DNA of 64,000 bases, from NCBI GenBank assembly GCA_035308025.1, contig DATGHL010000042.1, positions 1 to 64,000 of the forward strand, given 5' to 3'. Under the pieces are notes generated by a model. It made no database searches. It was given only the letters and a program-made list of their open reading frames with translations, and was not told the DNA's origin. Position 1 is the stretch's first letter, and each line of letters starts with the position of its first letter. Positions 23,871 through 32,592 of the stretch are shown here, piece after piece. Origin of the DNA: Candidatus Binataceae bacterium (GTDB taxonomy: Bacteria; Desulfobacterota; Binatia; Binatales; Binataceae). The position numbers and the translations under genes were made by a program.

Positions 23871-24710
23871 GTGCTCTACATAGTGGCGACGCCGATCGGG
23901 AATGCCGAAGACCTCTCGGCGCGGGCGATCCGCGTCCTGCGGGAGGCGGAGCTGATCGCGTGCGAGGATACGCGGCGCTGCGGGCGCCTGCTCGCCGCGC
24001 ACGAGATCCGCACGCCGACCGTCAGTTATTTCGAGCACAACGAGGAGCGGCGCACGCCCGAACTGGTTGCGCGGCTGGCGGCGGGCGCGATGATCGCGCT
24101 AGTAACCGACGCCGGCACACCGGCGATCTCCGATCCTGGCTATCGGCTCGTACGTGCCGCGATCGCAGCCGGGATCCGCGTGACCGCGATCCCCGGAGCG
24201 TCGGCGGTAGTTGCGGCGCTCTCGATCGCGGGTTTGCCGACCGATCGCTTCGTCTTCGAGGGTTTCCTTCCGGCGAAATCCGGTGAGCGGCATCGCGCAC
24301 TCCAGCGGCTGGAGCGGGAGGCGCGCACGATGGTCTTCTATGAAGCGGCGCGGCGGCTAGCGGAGACGCTCGCGGCGATGGCCGCAGCTTTCGGCGGCGC
24401 ACGCGCCGCCGTCGTGGTGCGCGAGCTGACGAAGACTCATGAGGAGACGGTCCGCGGTACGCTCGGTGAACTCACGGCCCGCTTCAAGCAGACCGCGGCG
24501 TTGGGCGAGGTGACGATCGTGGTTGCGGGCAACGACGCGAGCGCGAGCGAGGCCGGTCGCGTGGGTGGTCTCGATGAAGCGGCGGCGCTCGATGTGCTGC
24601 GCGCGGACGGCCTTAGCCTCAAGGACGCCAGCGCGGTGATCGCGAAGCTGACCGGCACGAGCCGTCGCGAAGTTTATCAGCGCGGGCTTCGTCGCCGGCC
24701 TGGCGAGTGA
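23871..24710 (+). CDS. rsmI: 16S rRNA 2'-O-ribose C1402 methyltransferase
   Basis: Tetrapyrrole-methylase-fold SAM enzyme that methylates C1402 in the 16S decoding centre. GTG 23871 gives 279 residues, starting MLYIVATPIGNAEDLSARAI. Other landmarks: CEDTRRCGRLL, FEHNEERRTPEL, LVTDAGTPAISDPGYRLVR, AIPGASAVVAALSIAGL and the C-terminal helical region SLKDASAVIAKLTGTSRREV. It lies 66 bp after topA on the same strand. Confidence 0.95.
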   Translation: MLYIVATPIGNAEDLSARAIRVLREAELIACEDTRRCGRLLAAHEIRTPTVSYFEHNEERRTPELVARLAAGAMIALVTDAGTPAISDPGYRLVRAAIAAGIRVTAIPGASAVVAALSIAGLPTDRFVFEGFLPAKSGERHRALQRLEREARTMVFYEAARRLAETLAAMAAAFGGARAAVVVRELTKTHEETVRGTLGELTARFKQTAALGEVTIVVAGNDASASEAGRVGGLDEAAALDVLRADGLSLKDASAVIAKLTGTSRREVYQRGLRRRPGE

Positions 24711-24863
24711 TCTTATGCGCGGCGCTGAAGCAGTCTCCATCGCAGGTGAGTTTTGGATCGTCTCACCGGATCAAAACTGGACAATCTGACATGACCCGTG
24801 ATTAGCTTCACGGGCATCCGAGAGCCGCTCTACAGCGAATAAACCGAAGTTAGGGGACAGATT

Positions 24864-25898
24864 ATGAAAGCAATGGTGATGGAAGAAGTCGGCAAGCCGA
24901 TGGTGGTGAAGGAATGGCCGGAACCCAAGTGCCCGCCTGACGGCGCGATCGTGCGCGTCGAGGGCAGCGGCATCTGCCGCTCGGACTGGCATCTGTGGCA
25001 GGGCGACTGGGGCTGGATCGGTTTCAAGCCGCGTCTGCCGGCGATCCTCGGACACGAATTCGCGGGCGTGATTGAGGAGGTGGGCACGGAGGTCAAGAAT
25101 CTGAAGGTGGGGACGCGAGTCGTGGTCCCGCTGGCGCAAGGCTGCGGGGTCTGCGAGGACTGCCGCACCGGCCATTCCAACCACTGCATGGGCACCGGGA
25201 TGACCGGTTATGCCCGCTACGGCGTTCTCAGTCACGCGGATTTTAACTGCGCGCCGCTGCCCGAACAAATCGGCTTCGTGGAGGCTGCGGCGATGGGCTG
25301 CCGTTACGTCACGGCCTTTCATGGAATTCTCGATCAGGGACACGTCCAGGCGGATGAAACGGTAGTGATTTACGGCTGCGGCGGCGTGGGCTTGTCGGCG
25401 ATTCAGATTGCGGCGGCGCTGGGCGCGCGGGTAATCGCGGTCGATCTGGACGATCGCAAGCTGGAATTGGCCAAGCAGGTTGGCGCAACCGACGTCATCA
25501 ATGGCAAGACGACCGATCCGGTGCAGGCTGTCAAGGATCTCACGCGCGGCGGCGCTGACGTGAGCGTCGATGCGTTGGGGATCGCCGTGACCTGCCGCAA
25601 CGCGGTGTTGAGTCTGCGCAAGCGTGGGCGTCATGTGCAGATCGGTCTGACGACGCAGGGCGAAAAGGGCGAAGTCGCGCTGCCGATCGATCAGATTGTG
25701 TTCAAGGAGATCCAGTTCACCGGTTCTCTGGCGATCCAGTCGTTCCGTTATCCGGCGCTGTTGAGCATGGTCGAGCGGGGACGGCTGGCGCCGCGAAAAT
25801 TGATCACCGAGACCATCCCGATCGAAAAGGCCTTTGGCGTGATCGAGCAGATGTCGAAATTCGAGAATGTCGGTATGAGCGTGATTAACCAGTTCTAA
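24864..25898 (+). CDS. zinc-dependent medium-chain alcohol dehydrogenase
   Basis: A 344-residue MDR-family NAD(P)-dependent dehydrogenase. The catalytic zinc ligands are in SGICRSDWH (Cys) and GHEFAGVIEEVG (His, Glu); the structural zinc site is the four-Cys loop CGVCEDCRTGHSNHC; the nucleotide-binding motif is YGCGGVGLSA followed by AVDLDDRKLELA, whose acidic residue after the strand suggests NAD rather than NADP. Substrate is unknown. The gene starts a block of hydrolases and dehydrogenases and has no obvious operon partner on its strand. Confidence 0.9.
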   Translation: MKAMVMEEVGKPMVVKEWPEPKCPPDGAIVRVEGSGICRSDWHLWQGDWGWIGFKPRLPAILGHEFAGVIEEVGTEVKNLKVGTRVVVPLAQGCGVCEDCRTGHSNHCMGTGMTGYARYGVLSHADFNCAPLPEQIGFVEAAAMGCRYVTAFHGILDQGHVQADETVVIYGCGGVGLSAIQIAAALGARVIAVDLDDRKLELAKQVGATDVINGKTTDPVQAVKDLTRGGADVSVDALGIAVTCRNAVLSLRKRGRHVQIGLTTQGEKGEVALPIDQIVFKEIQFTGSLAIQSFRYPALLSMVERGRLAPRKLITETIPIEKAFGVIEQMSKFENVGMSVINQF

Positions 25899-25955
25899 GG
25901 CGGATGGGCCGTCATCCGTGATCGGGTGACGGCCCGCGCAGCCATCTGACCTTGC

Positions 25956-26828
25956 CTACAGAATTCTCCCGCCGAGAGATCGCGGATCCCGCAGGGGCCA
26001 GCGTCCCGCTTCGACCTGATGCAGGAAGTCGGCGACCAGCGAGTTGAACAGGCCCGGCTCCTCGAGATTGAGGGCGTGGCCGGTGTCCGGCAGTATCACC
26101 AATCCCGCGCTTGGGATGGAACGCTTCATCAGGAGCGAGGTTTCGAGGCAAGGATCGTCTTCGTCACCCGCCATCACGAGCGCGGGTACGGTCATTCGCC
26201 GCATCGGGGCGACCAGATCAAAGAGGGATGGGCGGCGCTTCTGCACGCCGCGCAGAGTGAGCGCAGAGCCGCGCGCGGAATGCTCGGCGAGCATCCGGCG
26301 AAACTCCTCCCATCCGCGCGGGTCCTTGTTCTGCAACTGCACGCGGGTCGGCCCGGTCGCATAGCCGGCTACGGCTTCTTCGAGGCTGAGACTCTCGAAA
26401 CGCTGCGCGGCCGCTTCCGCTTCATTCTGAAACTGCTCGCGGCGCGCTGGGTCGGCCCCGTAACCGCATCCGCCGATAACCAGTGAAAGGGCGCGTTCGG
26501 GATACGCGAGACCAAAGTGCAGCGTGGCAAAGCCGCCCATCGAGATACCGACGATATGCGCGCGTTCGATTGAGAGCTGGTCTAGCATCGCGCGGAGATC
26601 GTCACGCGCGCGGTCCTGCGAGTAGCGTTCCGGATCGTCGGGAACGTCTGAAGGCGGGTAGCCGCGAGCGTTGTAGGCGACGCAATGGTAACGGCGCGCG
26701 AAGTGACGCATCTGCGCCTCGTAGCTGCGATAGTCACCGGCGAATTCGTGGACGAAGATCAGCGCGGCGCCGTGGCCGGCCTCTTCATAATAGAGGCGGA
26801 CTTGATCGTCCGTCGTGATGAAGGGCAT
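25956..26828 (-). CDS. alpha/beta-fold hydrolase
   Basis: A 290-residue soluble serine hydrolase. The oxyanion segment is FVHEFAGD (about 25-32), the nucleophile elbow GISMGG places Ser at about 96, the acid is probably in AGDEDDPCLE and the His in DTGHALNLEEPG. The cap region (about 130-190) is short and charged. This pattern is common in lactonases, esterases and C-C hydrolases of catabolic pathways; the substrate cannot be named. Convergent with the alcohol dehydrogenase. Confidence 0.85.
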   Translation of the reverse strand: MPFITTDDQVRLYYEEAGHGAALIFVHEFAGDYRSYEAQMRHFARRYHCVAYNARGYPPSDVPDDPERYSQDRARDDLRAMLDQLSIERAHIVGISMGGFATLHFGLAYPERALSLVIGGCGYGADPARREQFQNEAEAAAQRFESLSLEEAVAGYATGPTRVQLQNKDPRGWEEFRRMLAEHSARGSALTLRGVQKRRPSLFDLVAPMRRMTVPALVMAGDEDDPCLETSLLMKRSIPSAGLVILPDTGHALNLEEPGLFNSLVADFLHQVEAGRWPLRDPRSLGGRIL

Positions 26829-27013
26829 GGCTCCTCCGGACTTTTGCGGGTGCGGTTCGCGCCGGTCAATCGCTTGATTAGCACAACTATCGACAGTTCA
26901 GCGAAGTCCGGCCGCGCGGATTCAAGCCGCCCCGAACGCTTGATGGTGGCGGTGGACTTTCGCGGAATGAAACGGTAAAAGATTTCTGAAAACCGCCCGG
27001 ATAGCACCTGTCA

Positions 27014-27036
27014 AAAAACCCAACCAGCGGGTTTTT
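27014..27036 (+). repeat. hairpin in the leader of the RRM gene
   Basis: AAAAACCC (27014-27021) and GGGTTTTT (27029-27036) are exact complements around AACCAGC. It lies 41 bp upstream of the RNA-binding-protein start. Its A/T-rich stem is weak at normal temperature; it could be a leader element or a bidirectional terminator for the hydrolase upstream on the other strand. Confidence 0.35.
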
Positions 27037-27077
27037 ATGGTCCTTGCTTCCCGGCCTTAGACTCAAGGAGGGCAAGG

Positions 27078-27452
27078 ATGCCCACGAAGTTGTATGTAGG
27101 CAATTTGGCCTACTCAGTGACGAATGAAGACCTGGAGGCGCTTTTTACGCAAGCGGGCAAGGTCGATAGCGCAACGGTAGTGATGGACAAATTCTCGGGC
27201 CAGTCGCGGGGCTTTGGCTTCGTCGAGATGGCGGACTCGAACGAAGCCGCGCGCGCGATCGAGGAGTTCAACCAGGCGGAACTCAAAGGACGGGCAATCC
27301 GCGTCAATGAAGCGCGGCCGCGCGAGGGCGGCGGTCCGGGCGGCCCGCGCGGGGGCGGCGGCGATCGTCGTCCGGGCGGGGGCGCCGGCCGGGGTGGCCG
27401 CGGCCGCGAAGGTGCTGGCGCGGGCGGTGGTGGTGGCAATCGCCGCTGGTAG
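27078..27452 (+). CDS. RRM RNA-binding protein with RGG tail
   Basis: A 124-residue protein with one RNA recognition motif (about 3-80): RNP2 is LYVGNL, RNP1 is RGFGFVEM, and helix 1 is TNEDLEALFTQAG. The C-terminus (about 84-124) is almost only Gly, Arg and Pro, an RGG-box tail. This matches the bacterial and cyanobacterial RRM proteins that act as RNA chaperones and are often cold-induced. The Shine-Dalgarno AAGGAGG is near perfect, implying high expression. The low-complexity tail is followed by an unrelated hydrolase gene. Confidence 0.92.
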   Translation: MPTKLYVGNLAYSVTNEDLEALFTQAGKVDSATVVMDKFSGQSRGFGFVEMADSNEAARAIEEFNQAELKGRAIRVNEARPREGGGPGGPRGGGGDRRPGGGAGRGGRGREGAGAGGGGGNRRW

Positions 27453-27558
27453 AGAATGAGAAACGTATGAGTATCGGGCGGACACGGTGTCCGCCCGTCC
27501 TACATCCACTCTCCGTAATTGGCTGTTATCCCTGTGGAGACAGACCAGGAGTAATCAA

Positions 27559-28479
27559 GTGCTGAACGATACCGAACAGATCGAACATCTGGAGCTTACG
27601 GCCCGACATGCCGGACTGACGTTGCCCGAAACCGTCCTGCCGAAATCACACCATATCGTGATTCACGGGATGAGGTTTCATTACCTGGATTGGGGCGTCG
27701 CGGGGCGCCGTCCGATTTTGTTTCTGCATGGCGGCGGCCTGAACGCGCATACGTGGGACGTGGTCTGCCTGATGCTGCGGCGGCAATACCACTGCTTTGC
27801 GCTCGATCAGCGCGGTCACGGTGACAGCGAGTGGGAGCCGACTTCGGACTACAGCCACGACAGTCAGGTGCGCGACGTCGCCGGGTTCATCGAGCAGTTG
27901 GGACTCGAGCGGCCATTGCTGGTAGGCCATTCGATGGGTGGGTTCGCTGCGATCGGCTACGCGATCGCGCATGCGGCCAAGCTGGCGGGACTGGTGCTGG
28001 TGGACGTCGGGCCGGAATTAAGTCTTGACGGAGCTAAACGCATCCGCGATTTTATCGCGCTCGATCGTGTACTCGATTCGGTGGACGCTTTTGTCGAGCG
28101 GGCGATGTCCTTCAATCCGCGGCGCAATCCGACGCTCTTGCGGCGCAGTCTGATGCATAACCTGCGCAAGCTGCCGAACGGCAAATGGACCTGGAAGCAC
28201 GATCCCAATCGAATGTCGATCACGCCGGACTTCGCCAACGAGAGGCTCGAACGGGCGAAACAGATTCAACAGGATCTCCATCGCATCAGCTGCCCGACGC
28301 TGATCCTGCGCGGCGAGCGCAGCGATGTCTTCTCGGACGAAAACGCGATCAAGTTCGCCGAGTCGCTGCCGCACGGGCGCTGGCTGAAGGTCCCCGATGC
28401 CGGTCACACGATCCAAGGTGACAACCCGCGCGGGCTGCTCGAGGCGCTCGCGCCGTTCATCAGCGAAATCGGCTTCTAG
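27559..28479 (+). CDS. alpha/beta-fold hydrolase
   Basis: GTG 27559 is preceded by AGGAG at ideal distance and gives 306 residues. The protein has the oxyanion motif FLHGGGLNAHTWD, the nucleophile elbow GHSMGG, an acid in ILRGERSDVFSDE and the His in PDAGHTIQGDNP. An N-terminal extension of about 40 residues precedes the fold. Similar enzymes hydrolyse esters, lactones or C-C bonds in catabolic pathways; nothing in the sequence fixes the substrate. It is convergent with the SDR gene. Confidence 0.85.
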   Translation: MLNDTEQIEHLELTARHAGLTLPETVLPKSHHIVIHGMRFHYLDWGVAGRRPILFLHGGGLNAHTWDVVCLMLRRQYHCFALDQRGHGDSEWEPTSDYSHDSQVRDVAGFIEQLGLERPLLVGHSMGGFAAIGYAIAHAAKLAGLVLVDVGPELSLDGAKRIRDFIALDRVLDSVDAFVERAMSFNPRRNPTLLRRSLMHNLRKLPNGKWTWKHDPNRMSITPDFANERLERAKQIQQDLHRISCPTLILRGERSDVFSDENAIKFAESLPHGRWLKVPDAGHTIQGDNPRGLLEALAPFISEIGF

Positions 28480-28502
28480 AGCACCGGCGCGCGCGGCGCT
28501 GT

Positions 28503-29282
28503 TCAGGCATTCCTGATCGTCAGGCCGCCGTCCACCGGGATGATCGCGCCGGTGATGTATGAAGCGGCCGGGAGGCAGAGGCTAAAGGTGATGTGTGCGA
28601 CCTCCTCGGGGTAGCCGTAGCGTTTCAGGGCGGTGCGGCGCTTGGCAAAAATCTCCTTGTGCTCTTCGGGAATCGGATCGGTAAGACCGGTGCGAATCGG
28701 ACCGGGACAGATGCAGTTGACCGTGATCTTCTCCGGGCCGAGGTCGACCGCGAGCGCGCGCGTCAGGCCGATTACGCCGGTCTTGGCGACGACATAGGGA
28801 CTGTCGCCGGGGGTGGCGCCGAGGCCCTCGGTCGAGGCGATGTTGACGATGCGCGCGGCGTCGGATTTCCGCAGCCAGGGCAGGGCCGCACGCACCATCA
28901 GTTGCTGCGAGGTCAGGAGACCGGCGACTGCGCGTGTCCAGACGGCGTCGTAATTCTCTTCGTCGATACGGCGAAAGGCGGCGAATCCCGCATTGTTGAT
29001 CAGGATGTCGAGGCGGCCGAAGCGCGCAGCGACTTCGCCGACGACGCGCGTGATCGCGGCGCCGTCGAGCACGTCGAGTGGCCAGCCATGCGCGACGCCA
29101 CCCTCAGCGAGGATTTCGCCGGTGACCTGCGCGACGCCCTCGGCGCGAAGGTCCGTGACCGCGACCACGGCGCCTTCGCTCGCGAAGAGATGAGCAGTGG
29201 CGCGGCCCATCCCGCTCGCCGCGCCGGTAATTAATACGGCCCGGCCTTTCACCGAGCGATCAAGTTTTCTGATCGCGTCCAT
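28503..29282 (-). CDS. short-chain dehydrogenase/reductase
   Basis: Classical SDR of 259 residues. The cofactor motif TGAASGMG (about 19-26) and an acidic residue after beta 2 (VTDLRAEG) point to NAD. NNAG follows at about 95, the catalytic Ser is in VNIASTEG, and the Tyr/Lys pair is in SPYVVAKTG. The C-terminal PGPIRTGL and ITGAIIPVDGGLTIRNA complete the family pattern. Divergent from the HCCA-isomerase/DsbA-like gene at 29338, with only 55 bp between the starts. Confidence 0.9.
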   Translation of the reverse strand: MDAIRKLDRSVKGRAVLITGAASGMGRATAHLFASEGAVVAVTDLRAEGVAQVTGEILAEGGVAHGWPLDVLDGAAITRVVGEVAARFGRLDILINNAGFAAFRRIDEENYDAVWTRAVAGLLTSQQLMVRAALPWLRKSDAARIVNIASTEGLGATPGDSPYVVAKTGVIGLTRALAVDLGPEKITVNCICPGPIRTGLTDPIPEEHKEIFAKRRTALKRYGYPEEVAHITFSLCLPAASYITGAIIPVDGGLTIRNA

Positions 29283-29337
29283 CGACGTTCTCCGTTATCG
29301 TGAGGCGAAATCGGCTTTAATCTATGGTGGAGCGGGC

Positions 29338-29928
29338 GTGGAAATCAAAGAGATCAAGATGTATTCCGACTACAAGAGTCCCTTTGCCTATCTGGCCTTC
29401 GAGCCCGGGCTGGCGCTGGCGCAGCGGTATAATGTGACGGTCCGCTGGATACCCTTCCAGTTGCGCATCAAGGATAAGGGCGAACGGAGTATCTATTCCG
29501 AATACAAGACGCGTTATTCATATCTCGACGCGCGGCGCGCGGCCAAGCTGCGCGGATTGGAGATCCACGGCCAGCCCAAAGTTTACGACACGCGGATCGC
29601 GCTAATCGGCGGTCTGTTCGCGCAGAAGCACGACCGGCTGCTGGCCTACAACCTGAAAGTGTACGAACTTTTCTGGAAGCGCGAGTTGCAGCCCGACGAT
29701 GCGGAGCAGATCGCCGCGATCGTGGCGGGGTTGGGGCTATCGGCTGACGGCTATCGGGTGTATCTCGGCGGCGAGGGCGTCGGCGATTATCAGGCGGCTC
29801 AGGATGAAGCCGCGGCCGATCATATCTTCGGAGTGCCAATCTTCCTATTCGAACACGAGCCCTTTTGGGGCTACGACCGGATACCGATGCTCGAGCAGCG
29901 GCTCACCGAAGCAGGATTGAGGCTTTAG
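29338..29928 (+). CDS. DsbA-fold protein related to 2-hydroxychromene-2-carboxylate isomerase
   Basis: A 196-residue thioredoxin-fold protein. The N-terminus MYSDYKSPFAYLAFEP lacks the CxxC of true DsbA and carries Ser at the position used by HCCA isomerase and kappa-class glutathione transferases. Near the C-terminus the cis-Pro loop FGVPIFLFEHEPFWGYDRIP matches the family signature. Such isomerases act on glutathione adducts or aromatic ring-cleavage intermediates. The start is uncertain: GTG 29338 or ATG 29359. The DHA2 transporter gene ends 5 bp away on the other strand. Confidence 0.8.
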   Translation: MEIKEIKMYSDYKSPFAYLAFEPGLALAQRYNVTVRWIPFQLRIKDKGERSIYSEYKTRYSYLDARRAAKLRGLEIHGQPKVYDTRIALIGGLFAQKHDRLLAYNLKVYELFWKRELQPDDAEQIAAIVAGLGLSADGYRVYLGGEGVGDYQAAQDEAAADHIFGVPIFLFEHEPFWGYDRIPMLEQRLTEAGLRL

Positions 29929-29932
29929 ACGC

Positions 29933-31537
29933 TTAATGGCCGGCGGGGGCCGCACCGCGAGCCGTCTTTTTCAGGAACAAAAATCCCGGGATGAAAATGG
30001 CCGCCAGCAGCGCCAGAATCCGATAGATGTCGTTGTAGGCGAGCAGCGATGCCTGTTGCTGCACGCTGGCGTACATCAGCCCATAACCCTGATGCTGGCC
30101 ACTGATCATACCTTGCATCAGGTTGAAATGGGGTGAACCGGGCATCAGCGGCGCGGTTTGATCGAGCTGCCATGAGCGGAACGGCGTCACATGCTCGGTG
30201 AGATAGGCCTGATGCAACTGCTCGCGACTGTTGAGCAGATTGGTGACGAGCGAGATGCCGATCGCCGAGCCGGTATTGCGCATCATGTTGTAAAGGCTCG
30301 AGGCATAGCCCATTCGCTCGCGCGAGACGCAGGCGAGCGCGGAGGCTGACATTGCCGGGAAGATCAGGCCGGAACCGAGGCCCGACCAGATCAGCGCCCA
30401 GCGCACTTCGGGGATGCCGACGTCGAGGCTCCAATGGCTCATCGACCAGAGCGCGTAGGCCAGGACGAAAAAGCCGACGCCGACGAGCCAGCGTACGTCA
30501 AAGCCGCGCCGCGAGAGCTGTCCGAGCGCAAACATACCAACCAGCGTGCCGAAGCCGCGCGGCAGCACCGCCAGTCCCGATTTCCACGACGAGTAACCGA
30601 GCAGCTCCTGGAAAAAGAGCGGGTTGAGCAGATTAAGGCCGAAAACCACCAGCATCATGGTCAGGATCATCGTGACGGAGACATCAAACAAGGGAATCGC
30701 GAGGATGCGCAGGTCGAGGATGGGTTCGGGGAAGGTTAACTCGCGGATGGCGAGGAGCACCAGCGCCAGCACCGCGACGCCGATAAAGACCCAGACCCAG
30801 GTGGCGGCAAACCAGTCGGAGCGCTGTCCGCGATCGAGCACGATCTGCAGCAGGCCGAGGCCGAGCGCCAGATAGATGATGCCCGGATAATCGATGCGGC
30901 GCGCGGCGGCCTGCGACTTGCGGATATGTTCGGGATCGTGGACGAAGACGATCACCATGATCGCGGCAAAAATCCCGATCGGCAGGTTGATGTAGAAGTT
31001 CCAGCGCCAGGTCCAGTTGTAGGTGATCCAGCCGCCCAGCGTCGGCCCGATCATCGGCGAGGTCAGCAGGCCCATGCCCCACACCGCCATCGCGAGCCCC
31101 TGCTCCTCGGGCGGGAAGGTCTCCATCATGATGGCCTGGGAAGAGGGAATCATCGCGGCGCCCGCGGCGCCCTGGAGGAGGCGGAAGATGACCATCTGCG
31201 TCAGCGACGTCGCGGCCCCGCACATCCCGGAAGTCACGACGAAGGCGACGACCGAGATGACGAAGTAGCGTTTGCGGCCGAAGCGCGCAGAGATCCAGCC
31301 GGTGAGGGGGATCATGATGCCGTTGGCGACGAGGTAACTGGTCAGGATCCAAGTGACTTCGTCGCGGCTGGCGGAAAAGCTTCCCTGCATATGCGGCAGC
31401 GAGACGTTGACGATCGAGGTGTCAAGCACCTCCAGTGTCGCTCCGAGCATCACGGCGATCGCGATCAGCCATTTGTGGGTCGCGGGCTTGTCGATTTGCG
31501 CGACGCCGCCTGAACTTGGTGTAGGCGAGGAAGCCAT
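29933..31537 (-). CDS. DHA2-family (EmrB/QacA) MFS drug exporter
   Basis: A 534-residue inner-membrane proton antiporter with about 14 TM helices. Motif A is seen in GWISARFGRKRYFV, motif C in GMGLLTSPMIGPTLGGWITY, and the family signature in LEVLDTSIVNVSLPHMQGSF. ATG 31537 is preferred; a TTG seven codons earlier is the alternative. DHA2 proteins export drugs, dyes or lipids, often with an EmrA-like membrane-fusion partner, which is not present here. It ends the minus-strand block that begins with the YCF48-like and RND genes. Confidence 0.9.
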   Translation of the reverse strand: MASSPTPSSGGVAQIDKPATHKWLIAIAVMLGATLEVLDTSIVNVSLPHMQGSFSASRDEVTWILTSYLVANGIMIPLTGWISARFGRKRYFVISVVAFVVTSGMCGAATSLTQMVIFRLLQGAAGAAMIPSSQAIMMETFPPEEQGLAMAVWGMGLLTSPMIGPTLGGWITYNWTWRWNFYINLPIGIFAAIMVIVFVHDPEHIRKSQAAARRIDYPGIIYLALGLGLLQIVLDRGQRSDWFAATWVWVFIGVAVLALVLLAIRELTFPEPILDLRILAIPLFDVSVTMILTMMLVVFGLNLLNPLFFQELLGYSSWKSGLAVLPRGFGTLVGMFALGQLSRRGFDVRWLVGVGFFVLAYALWSMSHWSLDVGIPEVRWALIWSGLGSGLIFPAMSASALACVSRERMGYASSLYNMMRNTGSAIGISLVTNLLNSREQLHQAYLTEHVTPFRSWQLDQTAPLMPGSPHFNLMQGMISGQHQGYGLMYASVQQQASLLAYNDIYRILALLAAIFIPGFLFLKKTARGAAPAGH

Positions 31538-31653
31538 GTCAGAAACGCGCGCGCTCAAGCACCGGAGCTCTTTCCGGTGGGAGATTTATCACGGGAACGA
31601 GCGGGGGCAACAACGCGGCGGCCAGAGCTGGAGACCCGGCTGCGGCTGCCCGA

Positions 31654-32547
31654 TCATGTTGTTGATACCGGTTCGGGCGCGGTTTCCCGCCAGGCCGGTA
31701 CAAAGCGGAAGGAATCGCCCTGCTTGACGATCTTTCCGGCCGTGGGCGTCGCGAAGTGAGTGCCCAGCACGATTGTGCCGGTATCCGCGTAGCGCTCGCA
31801 GAAAGCGCGACGGGTCTTCTTCGCCTGCGCCTGATCGACGTCAAAATTATCATCCCACTCAGGATAGCGGCATTGAATGGGGTGATGCATCAGGTCGCCG
31901 GTAATGACGGCGTTTTGTCCCTGCGAGGAAATGCGCACGGCAAGGTGGCCGGGGGTATGGCCGGGCATCGCCTCGAGCGAGACTTCGTCGGTGAGCTTGC
32001 GCTTCTCGTCGACCAGTTCCGCGCGCCTCTGATCGAAAATCGGACGCACCGAATGCTCGACGGGCCCTTTGAAGAAGTCGTCGTTCTGGCGCGAGAAAAA
32101 ATCCCACTCGGTGCCGCCGATCAGATAGCGCGCGTTGGAGAAGGTTGCGACCCACTTGCCGTCTTTGAGCGTCGTGTTCCAGCCGACATGATCGATATGC
32201 AGATGCGTGCAGAGGACGTGATCGATCGCTTCGCAGGAATAGCCAGCCTTGCGCAAGTCGGCGAGGAACGGCAGTTGCATCTTGTTCCAGTCAGGAAAGG
32301 CCGGGCGGACCTTGTCGTTGCCGACGCAGGTATCGACGATAATCCGTTTGTTCATCGATTCGATTACCAGCGCGTGGATGCTGAGCTTGATCTTGCCGCC
32401 GTCGTCGGTGAAGGCGGGATAGAGCCAGTCGCGTTCCTTGAGCAGATTCTCCGCAGTGGCGTTGGGCAGCAACTGAGTACCGTCCCAGGCGACCTCGGAC
32501 TCGATTACCCGAGTAACTTTCACGTTGCCGATCTTCCATTGATTCAT
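31654..32547 (-). CDS. metallo-beta-lactamase-fold hydrolase
   Basis: A 297-residue MBL-fold protein. The metal-binding motif HLHIDHVG (HxHxDH) is followed by a His in PGHTPGHLAV, an Asp in ITGDLMHHPIQC and a terminal His in VLGTHFATP. This is the layout of AHL lactonase-like and related lactone or ester hydrolases with a dinuclear zinc site. No signal peptide is visible, so it is probably cytoplasmic. The gene follows the RND gene by 45 bp on the same strand and may be in the same transcript. Confidence 0.88.
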   Translation of the reverse strand: MNQWKIGNVKVTRVIESEVAWDGTQLLPNATAENLLKERDWLYPAFTDDGGKIKLSIHALVIESMNKRIIVDTCVGNDKVRPAFPDWNKMQLPFLADLRKAGYSCEAIDHVLCTHLHIDHVGWNTTLKDGKWVATFSNARYLIGGTEWDFFSRQNDDFFKGPVEHSVRPIFDQRRAELVDEKRKLTDEVSLEAMPGHTPGHLAVRISSQGQNAVITGDLMHHPIQCRYPEWDDNFDVDQAQAKKTRRAFCERYADTGTIVLGTHFATPTAGKIVKQGDSFRFVPAWRETAPEPVSTT

Positions 32548-32592
32548 AAGTTATTCGAGTTCTCCTGCTATTCAATTTGGCTTGGCACGTAC

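Noticed and set aside
21423..24038. 871-codon open frame on the minus strand opposite topA and rsmI
   Set aside because: It mirrors the GC-rich codon bias of topA; the protein is a His/Arg/Ala/Leu-rich mix without domains, while the plus strand encodes two clear housekeeping enzymes.
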